Position numbers and translations under genes: made by a program. The notes below the pieces were generated by a model, which worked only from the letters and a program-made list of their open reading frames with translations, was not told where the DNA came from and ran no database searches. A stretch of 64,000 bases of DNA, from assembly GCA_032718475.1 (NCBI GenBank), contig JAUCBJ010007789.1, forward strand, positions 1 through 64,000, given 5' to 3'. This stretch comes from Nemertoderma westbladi. Its lineage: Eukaryota; Xenacoelomorpha; Nemertodermatida; Nemertodermatidae. Positions 55,390 to 64,000 of the stretch are shown here, one piece after another (positions within the stretch are counted from its first letter, which is position 1; every line of letters begins with the position of its first letter).

Positions 55390-56654
55390 CCCCCCCCCCC
55401 CCCCCGCCCGTACGGCTACACCAGCTCTGGTTCTCTCGCTCGCTGCTTGTAAGTGGGGGCTCACTCTCTGACATTTCCAACCGCGCCAGTTCTAGTCGGC
55501 GCTGGTCTAGTTTGGCTTGATATTGCGCAAGCCTCCCTAGCTGAGCACGCAAATCTTCCCGCTCACGCTCTATCTCTATCTCTCTCTTTATGCACTCTCG
55601 TAAACTTTGCTCGGCCAACTCGGTATCTCTCGCAACCATCTCAAGCCACGTCGCCGGCTCGTCCCCTACTCTCATCTCCCGCTCTCTACACTCCTTGACT
55701 CTCTCTCTATCCTCCCTTGCCCACTCTCTTTCTCTCTCCAACCATGCGGTTTCCTCTCTCAATTGTCTCTCTAACTCATTCTGCTCTGTCGCCACCATCG
55801 CTAATTCATACGTCAGATTTATTTTCAGCACCCTTCTTTCTTTCGCGGAGGATGTAGCAGACTTATCGGTTGCGACGGACTCCCGCCGCCCCTCCGTCCT
55901 ATCAGCTTTCCCCCGCCTCCCGGAACTTCCTCCGACCGACGAGACCGAATCCTCGGGTTTAACCTCGGATTCGCCCTCCTCAGGTCTCTTCCAACCCACT
56001 AATTTTATATCCTGGGCATCGACTAAGTATGGCCCTATGTACACTACACTAGGTTCCATACCCCCACATTCCCATAGTTTAATCAGTTCGTTGGCAACCC
56101 CTCTCGCTCTCTCCTCGGCCAGTTCTCTCTGCCCAGAACACACTAGGTGATCAAAGTATCTGTTCGACTCACCTAGTCCTTTCCTCAGTCTCACCTCGTC
56201 TATTTTCGCCCCTCCTTTAGCCTCTCTCAGTTGCTCCCGGGTCGCGAGGTAGGCCCGTCGAAGTCGATCAGAAACCCCGACGTCCTCGTCGCCGACCTCT
56301 CTTCCGTCTCTCCGGGTCCGACGTCGTACCGACGGCCCCACCGTCGCCGTTCCGGTGGACCGTTCGTCGTCCTCGGCCTGTGGCTGGCCGGTGACATCGG
56401 TATGTCGACCCTCGCTCCGCGTCGACTCGTCTTTCTCTTCTCCTCCCTTGTCGTCTCCTTCCCTCGACTCGCTCTCCGATTGTAGACGACCCCCCACATC
56501 TTGGTTCGCCGGGTTGCTCGTTGTCAACCTGCGTCGACGTGGTCGGCGTAGCATCGATCGGCGTCGTGGGTTCGTATCGTCTCGCCGTGGCCTCGCGGAT
56601 CGTTAGATCGTCGTCCGGGGTCCGCGGCGGTGTCGTTCCTCTATCTCGACTCAT
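55373..56654 (-). pseudogene. BEL element 2 ORF0 homologue (one frameshift)
   Basis: The start is MSRDRGTTPPRTPDDDLTIR at 56654. The frame shifts near 56500, and the rest is open from 56554 to 55373 (393 codons). The conserved central block (SDRLRRAY, GLGESNR, GQRELA, VYIGPYLVDAQ, DKSATSS) and a charged coiled-coil C-terminus match ORF0 of element 1. It ends VIIVR just after the poly-G run, as in element 1. Confidence 0.8.
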
Positions 56655-56743
56655 CTTCGTCTTTAGTAGCTGGTCGTCGCTAGCTAGGACGGTAGCTCTA
56701 TTCTATCTCTGTCAGGGCAGCTGGGCGGATCTAGTTCTGTCAC

Positions 56744-57272
56744 TGTGACGGGATCTACGGATCCCGGTTTATCCGTTGGGTTTTCTATCCACGCGTCCCC
56801 GCCGTGTGTGAAAGGTAAAAGAGTTCCGATGTTGGGTAATATGTATAAAGGTATAATAGTCTGATAGTTGATATAGTATAGTATGACACAACAGGTAATA
56901 TATAATGGCGGTAGCGGACGGTGAAAGAAGTCCCCGTTCCACCCTACTGATCTGACTGAGTAAACTGAATGAATGATTACAGGTTACTGGTTATATTGCA
57001 CGGTGGCCTTATTGCTACTCAATCGATGCCTTTCCCCCCTCTGATTGGTTGATATCCCTGTTGGCACCCTTTGGAGTGTTTCCCTTCACTCCCTGTGTTC
57101 TCTCTGGGTTAGGGGTTTGGCCCCTGACCCCTATTGTGTGTGTCTCCTTTGGGGCCTATTGTCCCCGTTTACTGGGCTGACACGAGGTTGATTGGTAATC
57201 AACCTCGTGCTCCCAATATTGCTTTATGGCTCACTCTATGGGTTTGTGTTAGCGGAATTGGATAAGCTAACA
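56744..57272 (-). repeat. BEL element 2, 5' LTR
   Basis: 529 bp, identical to the 50407-50935 copy apart from about two substitutions (ggtgaaag/ggtgacag and ctctggg/ctctcgg). Confidence 0.95.
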
Positions 57273-60200
57273 GTTTCAGCGCTTCAGAGAGATAATAATA
57301 TAAGAGTTTATCAGTGCTTCAGAGAGATAATAATATAAGAGTTTATCAGCGCTTCAGAGAGATAATAATATAAGAGTTTATCATTGCTTCAGAGAGATAA
57401 AAATATAAGAGTTTATCAGCGCTTCAGAGAGATAATAATATAAGAGTTTATCAGTGCTTCAGAGAGATAATAATATAAGAGTTTCAGCGCTTCAGAGAGA
57501 TAATAATATAAGAGTTTCAGCGCTTCAGAGAGATAATAATATAAGAGTTTATTAGTGCTTCAGAGAGATAATAATATAAGAGTTTATCAGCGCTTCAGAG
57601 AGATAATAATATAAGAGTTTATCAGTGCTTCAGAGAGATAATAATATAAGAGTTTTTCAGCGCTTCAGAGAGATAATAATATAAGAGTTTATCAGTGCTT
57701 CAGAGAGATAATAATATAAGAGTTTATCAGTGCTTCAGAGATATAATAATATAAGAGTTTATCAGCGCTTCAGAGAGATAATAATATAAGAGTTTAACAG
57801 CGCTTCAGAGATATAATAATATAAGAGTTTCAGCGCTTCAGAGAGATAATAATATAAGAGTTTATCAGCGCTTCAGAGAGATAATAATATAAGAGTTTAT
57901 CAGCGCTTCAGAGAGATAATAATATAAGAGTTTATCATTGCTTCAGAGAGATAATAATATAAGAGTTTCAGCGCTTCAGAGAGATAATAATATAAGAGTT
58001 TCAGCGCTTCAGAGAGATAATAATATAAGAGTTTATCAGTGCTTCAGAGAGATAATAATATAAGAGTTTATCAGCGCTTCGGAGAGATAATAATATAAGA
58101 GTATATCATTGCTTCAGAGAGATAATAATATAAGAGTTTATCTGTGCTTCAGAGAGATAATAATATAAGAGTTTATCAGTGCTTCAGACAGTTTACCAGT
58201 GCTTCAGAGAGATAATAATATAAGAGTTTCAGCGCTTCAGAGAGATAATAATATAAGAGTTTCAGCGCTTCAGAGAGATAATAATATAAGAGTTTATCAG
58301 TGCTTCAGAGAGATAATAATATAAGAGTTTATCAGCGCTTCAGAGAGATAATAATATAAGAGTTTATCAGTGCTTCAGAGAGATAATAATATAAGAGTTT
58401 ATCAGCGCTTCAGAGAGATAATAATATAAGAGTTTATCAGTGCTTCAGAGATATAATAATATAAGAGTTTATCAGCGCTTCAGAGAGATAATAATATAAG
58501 AGTTTAACAGCGCTTCAGAGATATAATAATATAAGAGTTTCAGCGCTTCAGAGAGATAATAATATAAGAGTTTATCAGCGCTTCAGAGAGATAATAATAT
58601 AAGAGTTTATCAGCGCTTCAGAGAGATAATAATATAAGAGTTTATCATTGCTTCAGAGAGATAATAATATAAGAGTTTCAGCGCTTCAGAGAGATAATAA
58701 TATAAGAGATTCAGCGCTTCAGAGAGATAATAATATAAGAGTTTATCAGTGCTTCAGAGAGATAATAATATAAGAGTTTATCAGCGCTTCAGAGAGATAA
58801 TAATATAAGAGTTTATCAGCGCTTCAGAGAGATAATAATATAAGAGTATATCATTGCTTCAGAGAGATAATAATATAAGAGTTTATCTGTGCTTCAGAGA
58901 GATAATAATATAAGAGTTTATCAGTGCTTCAGACAGTTTACCAGTGCTTCAGAGAGATAATAATATAAGAGTTTCAGCGCTTCAGAGAGATAATAATATA
59001 AGAGTTTCAGCGCTTCAGAGAGATAATAATATAAGAGTTTACCAGTGCTTCAGAGAGATAATAATATAAGAGTTTATCAGTGCTTCAGAGAGATAATAAT
59101 ATAAGAGTTTCAGCGCTTCAGAGATATAATAATATAAGAGTTCATCATTGCTTCAGAGAGATAATAATATAAGAGTTTATCAGTGCTTCAGAGAGATAAT
59201 AATATAAGAGTTTATCAGCGCTTCAGAGAGATAATAATATAAGAGTTCATCAGTGCTTCAGAGATATAATAATATAAGAGTTTATCAGCGCTTCAGAGAG
59301 ATAATAATATAAGAGTTTATCAGCGCTTCAGAGAGATAATAATATAAGAGTTTATCAGTGCTTCAGAGATATAATAATATAAGAGTTTATCAGTGCTTCA
59401 GAGAGATAATAATATAAGAGTTTATCAGTGCTTCAGAGAGATAATAATATAAGAGTTTATCAGCGCTTCAGAGAGATAATAATATAAGAGTTTATCAGCG
59501 CTTCAGAGAGATAATAATATAAGAGTTTATCAGCGCTTCAGAGAGATAATAATATAAGAGTTTATCAGCGCTTCAGAGAGATAATAATATAAGAATTTAT
59601 CAGCGCTTCAGAGAGATAATAATATAAGAGTTTATCAGCGCTTCAGAGAGATAATAATATAAGAGTTTATCAGTGCTTCAGAGATATAATAATATAAGAG
59701 TTTATCAGTGCTTCAGAGAGATAATAATATAAGAGTTTATCAGTGCTTCAGAGAGATAATAATATAAGAGTTTATCAGCGCTTCAGAGAGATAATAATAT
59801 AAGAGTTTATCAGCGCTTCAGAGAGATAATAATATAAGAGTTTATCAGTGCTTCAGAGAGATAATAATATAAGAGTTTATCAGTGCTTCAGAGAGATAAT
59901 AATATAAGAGTTTATCAGCGCTTCAGAGAGATAATAATATAAGAGTTTATCTGTGCTTCAGAGAGATAATAATATAAGAGTTTATCAGTGCTTCAGAGAG
60001 ATAATAATATAAGAGTTTATCAGTGCTTCAGAGAGATAATAATATAAGAGTTTATCAGCGCTTCAGAGAGATAATAATATAAGAGTTTATCAGCGCTTCA
60101 GAGATATAATAATATAAGAGTTTATCAGTGCTTCAGAGAGATAATAATATAAGAGTTTATCAGTGCTTCAGAGATATAATAATATAAGAGTTTATCAGTG

Positions 60201-63200
60201 CTTCAGAGAGATAATAATATAAGAGTTTATCAGCGCTTCAGAGAGATAATAATATAAGAGTTTATCTGTGCTTCAGAGAGATAATAATATAAGAGTTTGT
60301 CAGTGCTTCAGAGAGATAATAATATAAGAGTTTATCAGCGCTTCAGAGAGATAATAATATAAGAGTTTATCAGTCAGTGCTTCAGAGAGATAATAATATA
60401 AGAGTTTATCAGTGCTTCAGAGAGATAATAATATAAGAGTTTATCAGTGCTTCAGAGAGATAATAATATAAGAGTTTATCAGTGCTTCAGAGATATAATA
60501 ATATAAGAGTTTATCAGCGCTTCAGAGAGATAATAATATAAGAGTTTATCAGCGCTTCAGAGAGATAATAATATAAGAGTTTATCTGTGCTTCAGAGAGA
60601 TAATAATATAAGAGTTTATCAGTGCTTCTGAGATATAATAATATAAGAGTTTATCAGTGCTTCAGAGAGATAATAATATAAGAGTTTATCAGTGCTTCAG
60701 ACAGTTTATCAGTGCTTCAGAGAGATAATAATATAAGAGTTTATCAGCGCTTCAGAGATAATAATATAAGAGTTTCAGCGCTTCAGAGAGATAATAATAT
60801 AAGAGTTTGTCAGTGCTTCAGAGAGATAATAATATAAGAGTTTATCAGCGCTTCAGAGAGATAATAATATAAGAGTTTATCAGTCAGTGCTTCAGAGAGA
60901 TAATAATATAAGAGTTTATCAGCGCTTCAGAGAGATAATAATATAAGAGTTTATCAGTGCTTCAGAGATATAATAATATAAGAGTTTATCAGTGCTTCAG
61001 AGAGATAATAATATAAGAGTTTATCAGTGCTTCAGAGAGATAATAATATAAGAGTTTATCAGCGCTTCAGAGAGATAATAATATAAGAGTTTATCAGCGC
61101 TTCAGAGAGATAATAATATAAGAGTTTATCAGTGCTTCAGAGAGATAATAATATAAGAGTTTATCAGTGCTTCAGAGAGATAATAATATAAGAGTTTATC
61201 AGCGCTTCAGAGAGATAATAATATAAGAGTTTATCTGTGCTTCAGAGAGATAATAATATAAGAGTTTATCAGTGCTTCAGAGAGATAATAATATAAGAGT
61301 TTATCAGTGCTTCAGAGAGATAATAATATAAGAGTTTATCAGCGCTTCAGAGAGATAATAATATAAGAGTTTATCAGCGCTTCAGAGATATAATAATATA
61401 AGAGTTTATCAGTGCTTCAGAGAGATAATAATATAAGAGTTTATCAGTGCTTCAGAGATATAATAATATAAGAGTTTATCAGTGCTTCAGAGAGATAATA
61501 ATATAAGAGTTTATCAGCGCTTCAGAGAGATAATAATATAAGAGTTTATCTGTGCTTCAGAGAGATAATAATATAAGAGTTTGTCAGTGCTTCAGAGAGA
61601 TAATAATATAAGAGTTTATCAGCGCTTCAGAGAGATAATAATATAAGAGTTTATCAGTCAGTGCTTCAGAGAGATAATAATATAAGAGTTTATCAGTGCT
61701 TCAGAGAGATAATAATATAAGAGTTTATCAGTGCTTCAGAGAGATAATAATATAAGAGTTTATCAGTGCTTCAGAGATATAATAATATAAGAGTTTATCA
61801 GCGCTTCAGAGAGATAATAATATAAGAGTTTATCAGCGCTTCAGAGAGATAATAATATAAGAGTTTATCTGTGCTTCAGAGAGATAATAATATAAGAGTT
61901 TATCAGTGCTTCTGAGATATAATAATATAAGAGTTTATCAGTGCTTCAGAGAGATAATAATATAAGAGTTTATCAGTGCTTCAGACAGTTTATCAGTGCT
62001 TCAGAGAGATAATAATATAAGAGTTTATCAGCGCTTCAGAGATAATAATATAAGAGTTTCAGCGCTTCAGAGAGATAATAATATAAGAGTTTGTCAGTGC
62101 TTCAGAGAGATAATAATATAAGAGTTTATCAGCGCTTCAGAGAGATAATAATATAAGAGTTTATCAGTCAGTGCTTCAGAGAGATAATAATATAAGAGTT
62201 TATCAGTGCTTCAGAGAGATAATAATATAAGAGTTTATCAGTGCTTCAGAGAGATAATAATATAAGAGTTTATCAGTGCTTCAGAGATATAATAATATAA
62301 GAGTTTATCAGCGCTTCAGAGAGATAATAATATAAGAGTTTATCAGCGCTTCAGAGAGATAATAATATAAGAGTTTATCTGTGCTTCAGAGAGATAATAA
62401 TATAAGAGTTTATCAGTGCTTCTGAGATATAATAATATAAGAGTTTATCAGTGCTTCAGAGAGATAATAATATAAGAGTTTATCAGTGCTTCAGACAGTT
62501 TATCAGTGCTTCAGAGAGATATTAATATAAGAGTTTATCAGCGCTTCAGAGATAATAATATAAGAGTTTCAGCGCTTCAGAGAGATAATAATATAAGAGT
62601 TTATCAGTGCTTCAGAGATATAATAATATAAGAGTTCATCATTGCTTCAGAGAGATAATAATATAAGAGTTTATCAGTGCTTCAGAGAGATAATAATATA
62701 AGAGTTTATCAGTGCTTCAGAGAGATAATAATATAAGAGTTTATCAGTGCTTCAGAGATAATAATATAAGAGTTTCAGCGCTTCAGAGAGATAATAATAT
62801 AGGAGTTTATCAGTGCTTCAGAGATATAATAATATAAGAGTTCATCATTGCTTCAGAGAGATAATAATATAAGAGTTTATCAGTGCTTCAGAGAGATAAT
62901 AATATAAGAGTTTATCAGCGCTTCAGAGAGATAATAATATAAGAGTTTATCAGTGCTTCAGAGAGATAATAATATAAGAGTTTATCAGTGCTTCAGACAG
63001 TTTATCAGTGCTTCAGAGAGATAATAATATAAGAGTTTATCAGTGCTTCAGACAGTTTATCAGTGCTTCAGAGAGATAATAATATAAGAGTTTATCAGCG
63101 CTTCAGAGAGATAATAATATAAGAGTTTATCAGTGCTTCAGACAGTTTATCAGTGCTTCAGAGAGATAATAATATAAGAGTTTATCAGTGCTTCAGAGAT

Positions 63201-64000
63201 AATAATATAAGAGTTTCAGCGCTTCAGAGAGATAATAATATAAGAGTTTATCAGTGCTTCAGAGATATAATAATATAAGAGTTCATCATTGCTTCAGAGA
63301 GATAATAATATAAGAGTTTATCAGTGCTTCAGAGAGATAATAATATAAGAGTTTATCAGCGCTTCAGAGAGATAATAATATAAGAGTTTATCAGTGCTTC
63401 AGAGAGATAATAATATAAGAGTTTATCAGTGCTTCAGACAGTTTATCAGTGCTTCAGAGAGATAATAATATAAGAGTTTATCAGCGCTTCAGAGAGATAA
63501 TAATATAAGAGTTTATCAGTGCTTCAGAGAGATAATAATATAAGAGTTTATCAGCGCTTCAGAGAGATAATAATATAACAGTTTATCAGCGCTTTAGAGA
63601 GATAATAATATAAGGGTTTATCAGCGCTTCAGAGAGATAATAATATAAGAGTTTATCAGCACTTCAGAGAGATAATAATATAAGAGTTTATCTGTGCTTC
63701 AGAGAGATAATAATATAAGAGTTTATCAGTGCTTCAGACAGTTTACCAGTGCTTCAGAGAGATAATAATATACGAGTTTATCAGTGCTTCAGAGAGATAA
63801 TAATATAAGAGTTTATCAGCGCTTCAGAGAGATAATAATATACGAGTTTATCAGTGCTTCAGAGATATAATAATATAAGAGTTTATCAGCGCTTCAGAGA
63901 GATAATAATATAAGAGTTTATCAGTGCTTCAGAGATATAAGAGTTTATCAGCGCTTCAGAGAGATAATAATATAAGAGTTTAACAGCGCTTCAGAGATAT
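57273..64000 (+). repeat. 33-35-bp satellite, fourth block to the window end
   Basis: About 190 tandem units of agagataataatataagag / tttatcagygcttc, with 33-bp (tttcag) and 35-bp types, gagatata variants, tcagtcag duplications and cagacagtttatcag insertions. The pattern of variants repeats at a higher order (markers gtttgtcagtgc at about 60297, 60807, 61580 and 62091). The array continues beyond the window. Confidence 0.97.

Larger units (their letters stand above)
50407..57272 (-). mobile_element. BEL/Pao element 2, 6.9-kb deletion derivative
   Basis: The 529-bp LTRs (56744-57272 as 5' and 50407-50935 as 3') differ at only about 2 positions. The direct duplication GTTTC is at 50402-50406 and 57273-57277. 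Compared with element 1 it keeps the LTR ends, ORF0, Asn-rich segment, gag N-terminus, Cys/His plus CCHC region, a short integrase tail in another frame, the post-pol hairpin, palindrome arrays and the polypurine tract. It lacks the DUF1759 gag domain, protease, RT, RNase H, nearly all of integrase and the exonuclease-like ORF. It must have been mobilised by proteins supplied in trans. Confidence 0.93.

Overview
This is a window of nuclear DNA from an intron-rich animal, probably a marine invertebrate. It holds three cellular genes: a six-exon TALE homeobox gene of the PKNOX/PREP family, an intronless fibrillarin gene and a multi-exon astacin metalloprotease. All three have clear animal orthologues, with canonical GT-AG introns where they have introns. 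Frequent AGGCCT-rich motifs and the mix of LINE, hAT-like and BEL/Pao elements would suit an echinoderm, hemichordate or similar lineage. The sequence alone does not settle the taxon.

Left third (1-21.4 kb). The PKNOX-like gene runs on + from about 3.7 to 7.6 kb, with an antisense LINE fragment and small interspersed repeats in its introns. It is followed by a 4-kb array of a 42-bp minisatellite that is stop-free in all three + frames, which makes spurious ORFs of about 1000 codons. Next come a 5'-truncated LINE (minus), a TTAA-flanked MITE, the fibrillarin gene (minus, 16.4-17.36 kb), a 21-bp tandem repeat, and a second LINE copy (plus) flanked by unusually long 81-bp direct repeats.

Middle (21.4-35.9 kb). 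Four exons of an astacin protease lie on minus between 23.7 and 32.2 kb. The exon with the N-terminal signal peptide was not found. The introns contain nested transposons: an old LINE was hit by a 735-bp long-TIR element with an 8-bp target duplication and by a CR1-like LINE, which was itself hit by a 904-bp hAT-like element. A 16-bp minisatellite of about 75 copies is also intronic. From 32.35 kb a satellite of 33-35-bp units begins.

Right half (33.7-64 kb). This is one long satellite array interrupted by two related BEL/Pao LTR retrotransposons, both on minus and each with perfect 5-bp target duplications. Element 1 (35,872-49,937, 14.1 kb, 538-bp LTRs) carries a 5' ORF of unknown function (ORF0), gag, protease, RT, RNase H, integrase, and a large extra 3' ORF. 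That ORF combines a DEDD 3'-5' exonuclease-like region with three CCHC zinc knuckles and is the most novel item here. Its gag-pol is broken by several frameshifts and stops. Element 2 (50,407-57,272, 6.9 kb, nearly identical 529-bp LTRs) is a recent deletion derivative. It keeps ORF0, part of gag and a scrap of the integrase tail, but has lost protease, RT, RNase H, most of integrase and the exonuclease-like ORF. Both elements share hairpins at the LTR edge, beside the polypurine tract and just after pol, and an apparent -1 frame relationship between ORF0 and gag at a poly-G run.
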